Positions 37,181 to 46,146 of a DNA stretch of 64,000 bases are shown here, in pieces (position 1 is the first letter of the stretch; each line of letters begins with the position of its first letter). The position numbers and the translations under genes were made by a program. The stretch is taken from positions 1,550,001-1,614,000 of the forward strand of contig NZ_JAJNEL010000001.1 in NCBI RefSeq assembly GCF_029428675.1. The letters are read 5' to 3'. Below the pieces are notes generated by a model. That model was given only the letters and a program-made list of their open reading frames with translations. It was not told where the DNA came from and ran no database searches. This DNA is from Streptomyces sp. JH14 (GTDB taxonomy: Bacteria > Actinomycetota > Actinomycetes > Streptomycetales > Streptomycetaceae).

Positions 37181-38247
37181 TTGGCGGCTGCCCACCCTGC
37201 GTAGAAGAGACCGAGTCCGACGATCACGCACATGCCCTGGATGATCCAGAACCGGACCACGACAAGGACTTCGGACCACCCCTTGAGTTCGAAGTGGTGC
37301 TGGAGCGGAGCCATCCGGAAGACCCGCTTGCCGGTCATCTTGAAGGAGCCGACCTGGATGACCACGGACATGGTGATCATCACGAAGAGGCCGCCGAGGA
37401 TGGCCATCAGGAATTCGGTGCGGGAGCAGATCGCGAGACCCGCGAGCGCGCCGCCGAGGGCCAGCGAACCGGTGTCGCCCATGAAGATCTTGGCCGGCGA
37501 GGTATTCCACCACAGGAAGCCGAAGCAGGCCCCCATCAGCGCGGAGGCGACGACCGCGAGGTCGAGCGGGTCGCGGACCTCGAAGCAGGCGTTGGGGTTG
37601 GTCAGGGAGACCGCGTTGGCGCAGGACTCCTGGAACTGCCACAGCCCGATGAAGGTGTACGCGCCGAAGACCATCACGGACGCGCCGGTGGCCAGGCCGT
37701 CCAGACCGTCCGTCAGGTTCACGCCGTTGGACATGGCGAGGATCATGAACAGCGCCCAGACGACGAACAGCACCGGCCCGATCGACCAGCCGAAGTCCGT
37801 GACGAACGACAGCTTGGTGGAGGCCGGGGTGTTGCCGCGGCCGTCGGCGAACTGCAGCGACAGCACCGCGAACGCGATACCGACGATCAGCTGGCCGGCC
37901 ATCTTCGCCTTGGCCCGCAGGCCCAGCGAACGCTGCTTGACGATCTTGATGTAGTCGTCGAGGAACCCGACCAGACCCATGCCGGTCATCAGGAACAGGA
38001 CCAGCACGCCGGAGAAGCGCACCTGCTCGCCGGTGATCACCTTCGCCAGGACGTACGCCATGAGCGTGGCCAGGATGAAGGCGATGCCGCCCATCGTGGG
38101 CGTCCCCTTCTTGCTGCCGTGGGTGCGCGGGCCGTCGTCGCGGATGAACTGCCCGTATCCCTTGCGGGCCAGGAGCTTGATCAGCAACGGGGTACCGACC
38201 AAGGTCAGGAAGAGCCCGATGGCCCCCGCGAAGAGGATCTGCCTCAT
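37177..38247 (-). CDS. mraY: Phospho-MurNAc-pentapeptide transferase MraY
   Basis: A 356-residue integral membrane enzyme that moves phospho-MurNAc-pentapeptide onto undecaprenyl phosphate to make lipid I. About ten membrane segments are seen. The Mg-dependent active site motifs are GFLDDYIKIVKQRS, NLTDGLDGLATG and MGDTGSLALGG. It overlaps murF (ATGA) at its start and murD (GTGA) at its end, so all three are translationally coupled. Confidence 0.97.
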   Translation of the reverse strand: MRQILFAGAIGLFLTLVGTPLLIKLLARKGYGQFIRDDGPRTHGSKKGTPTMGGIAFILATLMAYVLAKVITGEQVRFSGVLVLFLMTGMGLVGFLDDYIKIVKQRSLGLRAKAKMAGQLIVGIAFAVLSLQFADGRGNTPASTKLSFVTDFGWSIGPVLFVVWALFMILAMSNGVNLTDGLDGLATGASVMVFGAYTFIGLWQFQESCANAVSLTNPNACFEVRDPLDLAVVASALMGACFGFLWWNTSPAKIFMGDTGSLALGGALAGLAICSRTEFLMAILGGLFVMITMSVVIQVGSFKMTGKRVFRMAPLQHHFELKGWSEVLVVVRFWIIQGMCVIVGLGLFYAGWAAAK

Positions 38248-39650
38248 CGGCCGGTGACCTCGCCCTCGGTCGAGTTCTCCAGCAGTGCCTGGGCGACCTG
38301 TTCCAGGCCGGCCGACCGGGACGCCTTCACCAGCACGACGTCTCCCGCGCGCAGTTCACTGCGCAACAGGTCGACGGCCGCCTGTGCGTCGGACACGTGC
38401 ACCGACTCCTCACCCCACGAACCCTCGTTGTATGCGCCCAGTTGCAGCCAGGAGGCTTCTCTGCCCCCGACCGCGACGAGCTTGCTGACGTTGAGCCGGA
38501 CGGCGAGCCGTCCGACCGCGTCGTGCTCGGCGAGCGAGGCGTCGCCGAGCTCGGCCATGGGACCGAGCACCGCCCACGTACGACGCCCCTTCCCCATGGC
38601 CACCAGCGCGCGCAGCGCTGCTCGCATGGATTCGGGGTTCGCGTTGTAGGCGTCATTGACGAACGTCACGCCGTCCGGTCGCTCGGTGACCTCCATGCGC
38701 CAGCGGGAGAGGGTGCCCGCCTCGGAGAGCGCCTCGGCGATCTCGTCTGCGGACAGGCCCAACTCATGGGCGACGGCGGCCGCGGCGAGCGCGTTCGACA
38801 CGTGATGCTCACCGTACAGGCGCATGGTCACATCGCTGCACCCGGTGGGTGTGTGGAGCGTGAAAGCAGGGCGTCCGTCGTCGGTGAGACGGACGTTCTC
38901 TCCCCGTACGTCCGCTTCCGCGGCTTCGCCGAAGAGCAGCACCCGGGCCTTGGTGCGGGAGGTCATGGCGCGCACGAGCGGGTCGTCGGCGTTGAGGACG
39001 GCGAGTCCGTCCTCGGGGAGCGACTCGACCATCTCGCCCTTGGCGATGGCGATCTGCTCCCGGCCGCCGAACTCACCGATGTGCGCGGTGCCGACGTTGA
39101 GGACGAGGCCGATCCGCGGCGGGACCAGGCCGGTGAGGTAGCGGATGTCGCCGATGTAGCGGGCACCCATTTCGAGGACGAGGTGCTCGGTCTTCTCGGT
39201 GGCGCGCAGGGCGGTGAGGGGCAGGCCGATCTCGTTGTTGAGATTGCCCGCCGGGAAGACGGTGGGCCCCTTGCGCTCCAGCAGCTGGGCGATCAGGTCC
39301 TTGGTGGAGGTCTTGCCCGCGGAGCCGGTGAGGGCGACGACGGTCGTGCCGAGGCGTTCGACGACGGTCCGGGCGAGGGCGCCCAGCGCGGCCACGACGT
39401 CGTCGACGACGATGGCCGGGACCCCGACGGGGCGGGTGGCGAGCACGGCCGCCGCGCCCGCCTCGACGGCGCGCTGCGCATAGTCGTGGCCGTCGACCCG
39501 CTCGCCGGCGAAGGCGACGAACAGGCTGCCCTGCTCCACCGCTCGGGAGTCGATGACGACTGGCCCGCTGACGGTCGCTGCCGGATCCGGTATGTCGTGC
39601 GGCTGCCCGCCGACGATTTCGGCGATCTCGGCGAGGGTAAGGGTGATCAC
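38244..39650 (-). CDS. murF: UDP-MurNAc-tripeptide:D-Ala-D-Ala ligase MurF
   Basis: A 468-residue ATP-dependent ligase that adds D-Ala-D-Ala to complete the pentapeptide precursor. The ATP loop ALTGSAGKTSTKD lies at about 106-118, NLNNEIGLPLT and VLEMGARYIGDIRYLT follow, and the C-terminal domain starts near NDAYNANPESMRAAL. The GTG start (GTG ATC ACC CTT) is five bases after the murE stop, with a weak ribosome site, and its end overlaps mraY. D-Ala-D-Ala must come from a ddl gene outside the window. Confidence 0.97.
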   Translation of the reverse strand: MITLTLAEIAEIVGGQPHDIPDPAATVSGPVVIDSRAVEQGSLFVAFAGERVDGHDYAQRAVEAGAAAVLATRPVGVPAIVVDDVVAALGALARTVVERLGTTVVALTGSAGKTSTKDLIAQLLERKGPTVFPAGNLNNEIGLPLTALRATEKTEHLVLEMGARYIGDIRYLTGLVPPRIGLVLNVGTAHIGEFGGREQIAIAKGEMVESLPEDGLAVLNADDPLVRAMTSRTKARVLLFGEAAEADVRGENVRLTDDGRPAFTLHTPTGCSDVTMRLYGEHHVSNALAAAAVAHELGLSADEIAEALSEAGTLSRWRMEVTERPDGVTFVNDAYNANPESMRAALRALVAMGKGRRTWAVLGPMAELGDASLAEHDAVGRLAVRLNVSKLVAVGGREASWLQLGAYNEGSWGEESVHVSDAQAAVDLLRSELRAGDVVLVKASRSAGLEQVAQALLENSTEGEVTGR

Positions 39651-39654
39651 TTGG

Positions 39655-41394
39655 TCATCCCTGACTGTTGTTCTCGTGGGTGTGGGCGAGTTCCGGGACG
39701 GCCACCGGGGTGTCGTCGGCGCTCGTGTGCCCCGTGGACCGTGCGATGGCCGCGCGCAGCACCGTGCGGTCGTCGAAGGGGCGTACCACTCCGTGGATGT
39801 CCTGGCCCTGTTCGTGGCCCTTGCCGGCGATCAGCACGGTGTCGCCGGGCCGGGCGCGGGCGACCGCGATGGCGATGGCGGCCGCCCGGTCGGCGTCGAC
39901 CAGGACGTCGCCGCGCTCGTGCGGCGGCACCTCGGCGGCGCCCGAGAGCATGGCGGTCAGGATGGCCAGGGGGTCCTCGGAGCGGGGGTTGTCTGAGGTC
40001 AGTACGGCGGTGTCGGCGAGCCGGGCAGCGGCCGCGCCCATCGGGCCGCGTTTCGTCGTGTCGCGGTCGCCTCCGCAGCCGAGCACGACGTGCAGCTTGC
40101 CCTCGGTGACCTTGCGCAGGGAGCGCAGGACGGACTCGACGGCGTCGGTCTTGTGTGCGTAGTCGACGACCGCGAGGTACGGCTGTCCGGCGTCGACGCG
40201 TTCCAGCCGGCCCGGGACGCCGGGGACGGCGGCGACCCCGTCGGCCGCGGTCTGCGGGTCGACGCCCGCGACGGCGAGGGTGACGATCGCGGCGAGGGCG
40301 TTGGCGACGTTGAACGGGCCCGGCAGCGGAGCGCCCGCGGTGATCCGCTCGTCCTTGGGGCCGACCACGGTGAAGGTGGATCCCAGCGGGCCGATTTCGA
40401 CGTTCTCGGCACGCCAGTCGGCATCCGGGTGGCCCTCTGCGGAGAAGGTGACGACCGGCACGGTCGCCTCCGTGACCAGCCTGCGGCCGTACGCGTCATC
40501 GAGGTTGACGACGCCCTGCCGGCTGCGCTGCGGGGTGAACAGCTGTGCCTTGGCCTGGAAGTAGTCCTCCATGCCGGAGTGGAACTCCATGTGCTCCGGG
40601 CTGAGGTTGTTGAAGACGGCGACGTCGAAGACACAGCCGTCGACCCGGCCGAGGACCAGCGCGTGGCTGGAGACCTCCATGGTGACCGCGTCGACGCCGC
40701 GCTCGCGCATGACGGCGAAGAGGGCCTGGAGATCGGTGGCCTCGGGGGTGGTGCGCTCGGACTTGATGCGCTCGTCGCCGATCCGCATCTCGACCGTGCC
40801 GATCAGCCCGGTGCTGCGTCCGGCGCCCCGGAAGCCGCCCTCGACGAGGTACGCGGTGGTGGTCTTCCCGGACGTTCCGGTGATGCCGACCTGGAGGAGG
40901 CCGGCGCCGGGCCGCCCGTAGATCTCGGCGGCGAGTTCGCCCATCCGGCCGCGCGGGTTCTCGGTGACCAGCACCGGCAGTCCGGTGGCGGCGGCGCGTT
41001 CGGCGCCCGCCGGGTCGGTGAGGACCGCTGCCGCGCCGAGGCCGGCCGCCTGGGCGGCGAAGTCGGCGCCGTGGAACCGGGCGCCGGGCAGCGCCGCGTA
41101 CACGTCGCCGGGCCGTACCGCCCGCGAGTCATGGGTGATGCCGGTGACCTCACCGGATCCTGGCGGTTCGACTCCCAGCCGGGCTGCCAGCTCGCCGAGG
41201 GGGGTCGGCTGGAGCCGGTCCGGGCGGGGCGCTCCCGGGTAGTTCACAGGCGCGTCCTTCTGGGTGGTTTGGGACTGTTCAGCGTGGGGCACGGCGGTGA
41301 GCGTACCGGGCGCACCCGGCCCCTCGCGAAGTGAGGGGGCCGGGCCGGGGTGGTTCCCGTTCCGCTTTCCGGGATCAGGGGCGATGGTTGTCAC
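39655..41394 (-). CDS. murE: UDP-MurNAc-dipeptide:diaminopimelate ligase MurE
   Basis: A 579-residue ATP-dependent ligase that adds diaminopimelate as residue three of the stem peptide (LL-DAP in Streptomyces). The ATP loop GITGTSGKTTT is at about 170-180, and TSDNPRSEDP carries the DNPR motif that marks DAP rather than lysine use. The first 60 residues are Pro-rich and outside the usual fold. Starts at GTG 41394, 41292 and 41247 are all possible; the last (VNYPGAPRPD) has an AGAAGGA site but the first keeps the shortest gap (18 bases) to ftsI. The product identity is not in doubt. Confidence 0.95.
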   Translation of the reverse strand: MTTIAPDPGKRNGNHPGPAPSLREGPGAPGTLTAVPHAEQSQTTQKDAPVNYPGAPRPDRLQPTPLGELAARLGVEPPGSGEVTGITHDSRAVRPGDVYAALPGARFHGADFAAQAAGLGAAAVLTDPAGAERAAATGLPVLVTENPRGRMGELAAEIYGRPGAGLLQVGITGTSGKTTTAYLVEGGFRGAGRSTGLIGTVEMRIGDERIKSERTTPEATDLQALFAVMRERGVDAVTMEVSSHALVLGRVDGCVFDVAVFNNLSPEHMEFHSGMEDYFQAKAQLFTPQRSRQGVVNLDDAYGRRLVTEATVPVVTFSAEGHPDADWRAENVEIGPLGSTFTVVGPKDERITAGAPLPGPFNVANALAAIVTLAVAGVDPQTAADGVAAVPGVPGRLERVDAGQPYLAVVDYAHKTDAVESVLRSLRKVTEGKLHVVLGCGGDRDTTKRGPMGAAAARLADTAVLTSDNPRSEDPLAILTAMLSGAAEVPPHERGDVLVDADRAAAIAIAVARARPGDTVLIAGKGHEQGQDIHGVVRPFDDRTVLRAAIARSTGHTSADDTPVAVPELAHTHENNSQG

Positions 41395-41412
41395 TGGCTG
41401 GTTACCCCGAGT

Positions 41413-43398
41413 TCACTCGCCGGGCTGGAAGGACACCGGCAGCCGGGCGGGCTTGCTGCCGGACGGTGCGATCTGGAGCGTCTTCAGTGCGAACTCCATG
41501 ACCTGCTTGTAGATGGGACCGCAGATCTGGCCGCCGAAGTAGCTGCCCTTCGTCGGGTTCTGGATCGCACAGTAGACGGTGATCTGCGGGTTGTCGGAGG
41601 GCGCGAAGCCCGCGAAGGACGCGGTGTAGCCGTGGTATCCGCCGCGGACCGGATCGACCCGGTTGGCCGTCCCGGTCTTGCCCGCGACCCGGTAGCCGGG
41701 GATCCGGGCCTTGGTGCCGGTGCCCTCCTCGTCACCGACCACCGACTCCAGCATGCGTGCGAGCGACTTCGCGGTCTTCTCGCTGACCACCCGGGTCTGT
41801 TCGGGAGCGTCCGCGGGGGTGAACCGGCCGTCGGCGCCCTTGGTACCGCGCACCAGCGTGGGCTGGATCCGGACACCGCCGTTGGCGATCGTCGAGTAGA
41901 CCGAGGCGGCCTGCATGGCGTTGAGCGAGAGGCCCTGGCCGAACGGGATCGTGTACTGCTGGGAGGTCGACCAGTCCTGCGGCCGGGCGAGGATGCCGGG
42001 GGTCTCCCCCGGGTAGTCCAGCCCGGTCGGGCTTCCGATGCCGAACTTGCGCAGGTACGAGTAGAGGACCTTGTTGGCCGCGGCCTGGGTCTTGCCGAGC
42101 TGTCCGGTGGCCAGGATGGTGCCGATGTTGCTGGACTTGGCGAGCACGCCGTTGAGCGTCAGGTACCAGGTGATGTGGTCGATGTCGTCCCTGAAGAGCC
42201 GGTCGCCGCGGTGCAGCCGGTTGGGGACCGTGACGTGGGTACCGGGGCCGGCGGCCTTCTCCTCCAGCACGGCGGCCATGGACATGACCTTGCTGGTGGA
42301 GCCGGGCTCGTACACGTCCTGCAGCGCCGCGTTGCCCAGCGACGCCGCGTCGGCCTGCGAGAGGTCGTTGGGGTCGAAGCCGGGGGCGTTGGCCATGGCG
42401 AGCACCTCACCGGTCCGCGCGTTCTGCACGATGACGTAGCCGCGGTCCGCCTTGGACTTCTTCACCTGCTTCGAGATGGCCTGCTGAGCGGCCCACTGGA
42501 TGTCCCGGTCGATGGTCAGCTCGATGTCGGAACCCGCGACGGCCGGGACCTCCCTGGTGCCCGCAGTGGGCACCCGGCGGCCGCCGGACTGGGCGTACTT
42601 GATCTCGCCGTCCTTGCCCGCGAGCTCCTGGTCCAGCTGCGACTCGAGGCCGCCCGCACCCCTGCCCTCGGCGTTGACGTAACCCAGTATCCCGGCGGCC
42701 AGCCCGCCGTTGGGGTAGACCCGCTTGGTGGTCGCCTCCTGGAAGACACCGGCCAGCACATTGGCGCCGGTGCCGCCGTCGGCCTTGTCCTTCTGCGCCT
42801 TCTCGGCGAACACGGACTTGAGGTCCTTGATCTGCTTCCAGACCTGCGGGGTCTGCCGGCGGGCCAGGACGGCGTACCGGCTGTTCGGCTTCGAGAGCTT
42901 CTCCGTCAGCTCCTCGGCGTCGACGCCGAGGATGGGGGCGAGGAGGGCGGCGGCCTGCTGCGGTGCGTCCGGGGCCTTGCTGTCCTCGGGCGTGAACATC
43001 TTGGGGTCGGCGGTGATGTTGTACGCGTCGACGCTGGTGGCCAGGGCGATACCGCTGCGGTCGGTGATCTCGCCGCGCTCGGCGGAGATCGTGTACTCGA
43101 GGTAGCGGTTCTTCTCGGCCTTGGCGGCATACGCGCTGGCGTCGACGGCCTGGACCTGGAGAAGCCGGACGACGAACGCCAGCATGACGAGCGTCAGCGC
43201 CAGACTGACCAGGCGGAGCCGGGGACGCGGGCTGCCCAGCCGCAGCGGGCGCGACGACGGTCTGCGCGGCGCGTGGCCGCGCGGGGCCGCCGACGACGGG
43301 CGACGGGAGGCGGGCCGGGGGCGGGCCTGGCCGGGGGCGGCGCTGCGGGGGCGCGCGGGGCCGGGGACCCGGCGGCGCGGTGGTTCCTTGGAGGGCAC
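41413..43398 (-). CDS. ftsI: Septal penicillin-binding protein FtsI (PBP3 type)
   Basis: A 661-residue class B transpeptidase that crosslinks septal peptidoglycan with FtsW. A basic Pro/Arg-rich cytoplasmic tail of about 60 residues, one membrane segment (62-80), a PBP dimerisation domain (about 100-280) and the transpeptidase domain follow in order. The catalytic motifs are S-T-S-K at 367-370, S-S-N at 422-424 and K-T-G-T at 574-577. The GTG start is four bases after the ftsL stop, so the two are coupled. beta-Lactams are expected inhibitors. Confidence 0.97.
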   Translation of the reverse strand: MPSKEPPRRRVPGPARPRSAAPGQARPRPASRRPSSAAPRGHAPRRPSSRPLRLGSPRPRLRLVSLALTLVMLAFVVRLLQVQAVDASAYAAKAEKNRYLEYTISAERGEITDRSGIALATSVDAYNITADPKMFTPEDSKAPDAPQQAAALLAPILGVDAEELTEKLSKPNSRYAVLARRQTPQVWKQIKDLKSVFAEKAQKDKADGGTGANVLAGVFQEATTKRVYPNGGLAAGILGYVNAEGRGAGGLESQLDQELAGKDGEIKYAQSGGRRVPTAGTREVPAVAGSDIELTIDRDIQWAAQQAISKQVKKSKADRGYVIVQNARTGEVLAMANAPGFDPNDLSQADAASLGNAALQDVYEPGSTSKVMSMAAVLEEKAAGPGTHVTVPNRLHRGDRLFRDDIDHITWYLTLNGVLAKSSNIGTILATGQLGKTQAAANKVLYSYLRKFGIGSPTGLDYPGETPGILARPQDWSTSQQYTIPFGQGLSLNAMQAASVYSTIANGGVRIQPTLVRGTKGADGRFTPADAPEQTRVVSEKTAKSLARMLESVVGDEEGTGTKARIPGYRVAGKTGTANRVDPVRGGYHGYTASFAGFAPSDNPQITVYCAIQNPTKGSYFGGQICGPIYKQVMEFALKTLQIAPSGSKPARLPVSFQPGE

Positions 43399-43402
43399 TG
43401 CA

Positions 43403-43945
43403 TCACCTGCCGGGGCTCGTCGAGGACTGGTGTGCCGGGGTGCTCGGCTGCGCGGCCGAGGTACTGGGCTTCGTGGCGGGCGGCGCGGAGGCGGAACCGG
43501 AGGGCGGGGGCGCCGGCGACACGGAGTGCGACGGCGAGGCGGTGACCGGCGGCGGGGCCTTCCGGGGCTGCGCCGGGGCGACGACCTCGGAGGGAACACC
43601 GCGGACCGTACCGCCGGGGCCGAGGAAGGCGGGGCTGCCGCCGGGCACCATGCCGAGCTCGCGGGCGCGCCGCTCCAGGGCGTCCGGCTCGGAGCGGCCG
43701 TCGACATCCCGCTGGAGGGCCTGCTCCTCGTCGGTGAGGTCGGTGGTCCGCTTCTTCAGCTCGCTCAGCCTGAACGATCCTTCGTTGAGCGCGGAATTCA
43801 GCAGCAGAAGGGTGATCAGACCGCCGCCGAGGAGCAGCACGATCAGCAGGACGAAGGGCGTACGTGCCGCGTTGCTGGGCCCGGAGGGCATCAGCCGCAC
43901 GAGCCGCGCGGCCCGTCCCCTCAGCTGTCCTGCCGGTCGGCTCAC
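43403..43945 (-). CDS. ftsL: Cell division protein FtsL
   Basis: A 180-residue bitopic divisome protein. A short basic N-terminus is followed by one membrane segment (about 31-49) and a short extracellular coiled coil (SELKKRTTDLTDEEQALQRD, about 60-80) with the usual leucine pattern. The last 70 residues are a Pro/Ser/Ala-rich tail longer than in most bacteria. FtsL forms a complex with FtsQ and DivIC and activates FtsW-FtsI. Placement between rsmH and ftsI supports the name, since FtsL sequence is poorly conserved. The GTG start has GAGGTGG six bases upstream. Confidence 0.88.
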   Translation of the reverse strand: MSRPAGQLRGRAARLVRLMPSGPSNAARTPFVLLIVLLLGGGLITLLLLNSALNEGSFRLSELKKRTTDLTDEEQALQRDVDGRSEPDALERRARELGMVPGGSPAFLGPGGTVRGVPSEVVAPAQPRKAPPPVTASPSHSVSPAPPPSGSASAPPATKPSTSAAQPSTPAHQSSTSPGR

Positions 43946-43994
43946 CGCGCCACCTCGACCTCTCCCGGTGCCGTGCCGGCCGGGCCGGCCGTGC

Positions 43995-44960
43995 TCATCG
44001 TTCCTCCTCGCGGATCCGCTGGGCGCCGCGCAGCCGGGCGGGGGCGGCGCGCCGGTTCTCGGCGACCTCCTCCTCCGTGGGCAGTTCCGCGCCGCGGGTC
44101 AGGAGCTTCAGCCGGGGCTGGTAGCGCTCGGGGACCACGGGCAGTCCGGGCGGCGCCGTGTTCGCGGCACCTGCCGCGAAGACCTGCTTGACCAGCCGGT
44201 CCTCCAGCGAGTGGTACGAGAGGACGGCGATCCGGCCTCCCACGGCGAGGGACTCCACGGCGGCCGGGATCGCCCGCTCCAGGACGGTGAGCTCGCCGTT
44301 GACCTCGATGCGCAGGGCCTGGAAGGTGCGCTTGGCGGGATTGCCGCCGGTGCGCTTGGCGGCCTGCGGCAGCGCGTCACGGATCAGCTCGACGAGCCGG
44401 GCGCTGTTGCTGAACGGCTCCTTCTCGCGCTCGCGCACGATCGCGGAGACGATCCGCTTGGCCTGCTTCTCCTCGCCGTACGCACGCAGGATCCGGACGA
44501 GCTCGCCCGGCGGGTAGGTGTTGAGCACCTCGGCCGCGCCGATGCCGGTCGTCTGGTCCATCCGCATGTCGAGCGGGGCGTCCTGGGCGTACGCGAATCC
44601 GCGGTCGGCCTCGTCCAGCTGCATGGAGGAGACCCCGAGATCGAACAGGACGCCCTGGACCTTGGGGACACCGAGCCGGGCGAGCACCTCGGGCAGCTCG
44701 TCGTAGACGGCGTGCACCAGCGTGGCCCGGTCACCGTACGGGGCGAGCCGCTCACCGGAGAGGCGCAGGGCTTCCTTGTCCCGGTCCAGTGCGATCAGCC
44801 GTGCGGACGGGAAGGCGGCGAGCAGGGCCTCGCTGTGGCCGCCGAGACCGAGGGTGCAGTCGACCACCACGGGCTGCTGCGGGCTCGGTGCTTCCAGAGC
44901 CGGGGCCAGCAGGTCCAGGCATCGCTGGAGCATCACCGGGACGTGTCGGGTCTGGCTCAT
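43995..44960 (-). CDS. rsmH: 16S rRNA m4C1402 methyltransferase RsmH
   Basis: A 321-residue SAM-dependent enzyme (MraW) that methylates N4 of C1402 in 16S rRNA. SAM-binding [36 protein letters not shown] and the late [12 protein letters not shown] motif are all present. It is the first gene of the dcw cluster; a mraZ gene, often placed before it, is not found here. The ATG at 44960 is supported by GAGAGGG and the family start [11 protein letters not shown]; upstream in-frame codons are likely leader. Confidence 0.96.
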   Translation of the reverse strand: MSQTRHVPVMLQRCLDLLAPALEAPSPQQPVVVDCTLGLGGHSEALLAAFPSARLIALDRDKEALRLSGERLAPYGDRATLVHAVYDELPEVLARLGVPKVQGVLFDLGVSSMQLDEADRGFAYAQDAPLDMRMDQTTGIGAAEVLNTYPPGELVRILRAYGEEKQAKRIVSAIVREREKEPFSNSARLVELIRDALPQAAKRTGGNPAKRTFQALRIEVNGELTVLERAIPAAVESLAVGGRIAVLSYHSLEDRLVKQVFAAGAANTAPPGLPVVPERYQPRLKLLTRGAELPTEEEVAENRRAAPARLRGAQRIREEER

Positions 44961-45341
44961 GCGCCCTCTCAGGCTCAGGTCCCGTGTGGCTGCACGTGCG
45001 GCCTGGTCCCCGCCCGCTCGGAAGGGGAGGTCAGCCGGCGCCGGGGAAGTGGCGTCGGCCGACCGGCGAGCGGGAGAGGGCCGGGCCGTACGTACGCCGC
45101 GCACACAGGGGAAATCTTCGGAAATGTGCAAGCTCTCGGTAACTTCCCGTCACTTTAGTCCACCCTGCCATTCGATCGATTCCCGATCAATCAACCGGAC
45201 AGCGCGTCGCCCGGCCCGCCGTTCACCCGGACGGGCGATCCGGCGCGGGGCCTGTGGGTTACCTCACAACAAGCCTCGTTGACGTTCTTTGTCCCTTCCC
45301 ACAGCACGCCAGGGCGCTTCGCGACAGCTAACGTCATATCC
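44961..45341. promoter_or_regulatory. Divergent promoter region, dcw cluster and carbonic anhydrase
   Basis: This 381-base gap contains no supported gene. It should hold the main promoter of the dcw cluster on the minus strand: TCGATC (45174-45179) and TAAAGT (45152-45157 read as its complement) are separated by 16 bases and would start transcripts near 45145, giving a leader of about 180 bases before rsmH. Leader sequence 44970-45120 is GC-rich. The carbonic anhydrase promoter on the plus strand was not resolved; TTGACG at 45279-45284 lacks an obvious partner. Confidence 0.35.
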
Positions 45342-45905
45342 ATGTCGACTACCGCGCAGTCCCCCACCGAGCACTCCGCACCCGCTGCCGGACAGGCCCT
45401 CACCGGCGGTACGGTCACCGACCGGCTGGTCGAGGCGAACATCCGTTACGCGGCCGAATTCGACGATCCGGGCATGGACGCGCGGCCGGTGCTGAAGGTC
45501 GCCGTGGTCGCCTGCATGGACGCCCGGCTCGACCTCCACGACGCGCTCGGCCTGGCGCTCGGCGACTGCCACACCATCCGCAACGCGGGCGGTGTGGTCA
45601 CCGACGACGTGATCCGGTCCCTGACCATCAGCCAGCGGGCGCTCGGCACCCGCAGCGTCATACTCATCCACCACACCAACTGCGGCCTCGAGTCGATCAC
45701 CGAGGAGTTCCGGCAGGAGCTGGAGGTGGAGGTCGGCCAGCGGCCGGTCTGGGCCGTGGAGGCGTACAAGGACGCGGATCAGGACGTACGGCAGTCGATG
45801 CAGCGCGTCCGCACCTCGCCGTTCCTCCTGCACACCGATGACGTCCGCGGCTTCGTCTTCGACGTGACCAGCGGCTTGCTGCGGGAGATCCTCCCCACCA
45901 GCTGA
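45342..45905 (+). CDS. Beta-carbonic anhydrase
   Basis: A 187-residue beta-class carbonic anhydrase, converting CO2 and water to bicarbonate and a proton, using zinc in the cytoplasm. Zinc ligands are visible: Cys 58 and the Asp 60 dyad in ACMDARLD, then His 111 and Cys 114 in HHTNCGL; HTIRNAGGVVTDD is the usual middle motif. The ATG at 45342 is chosen for the family length; an upstream in-frame ATG at 45279 is less likely. It is divergent from the dcw cluster and about 240 bases ahead of the moxR operon. Confidence 0.92.
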   Translation: MSTTAQSPTEHSAPAAGQALTGGTVTDRLVEANIRYAAEFDDPGMDARPVLKVAVVACMDARLDLHDALGLALGDCHTIRNAGGVVTDDVIRSLTISQRALGTRSVILIHHTNCGLESITEEFRQELEVEVGQRPVWAVEAYKDADQDVRQSMQRVRTSPFLLHTDDVRGFVFDVTSGLLREILPTS

Positions 45906-46101
45906 CGTCCGAGGCTTCGCGGCGGGCACCAAAAATTCCCGCAACCCCGACATTTCGCTCCCACTTGTCCACAGGCGAGTGACACGAAGCGGTAACGGCA
46001 ACAAGAATGCGGGTGTGACATCCCGCCGGACGCGTCCGAGGGGTGTCCGAGTTTCGGGGTGGCCGGTCCAACGACAGCGCATCGGCCCGTGAATGGGGTA
46101 C

Positions 46102-46126
46102 CCCCCTGCTCCTCGGGAGCAGGGGG
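46102..46126 (+). terminator. Strong hairpin 20 bases before the moxR start
   Basis: A perfect 11-bp stem (46102-46112 with 46116-46126) with the loop TCG. It may end the carbonic anhydrase transcript, nearly 200 bases downstream of that stop, or form in the moxR leader just before its ribosome site. Confidence 0.5.
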
Positions 46127-46146
46127 CAGGGCCGAGGAGGGCCGGG

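Noticed and set aside
35369..37204. A 611-codon plus-strand frame opposite ftsW-murD
   Set aside because: It crosses two genes and their junction; the product is low-complexity shadow sequence.
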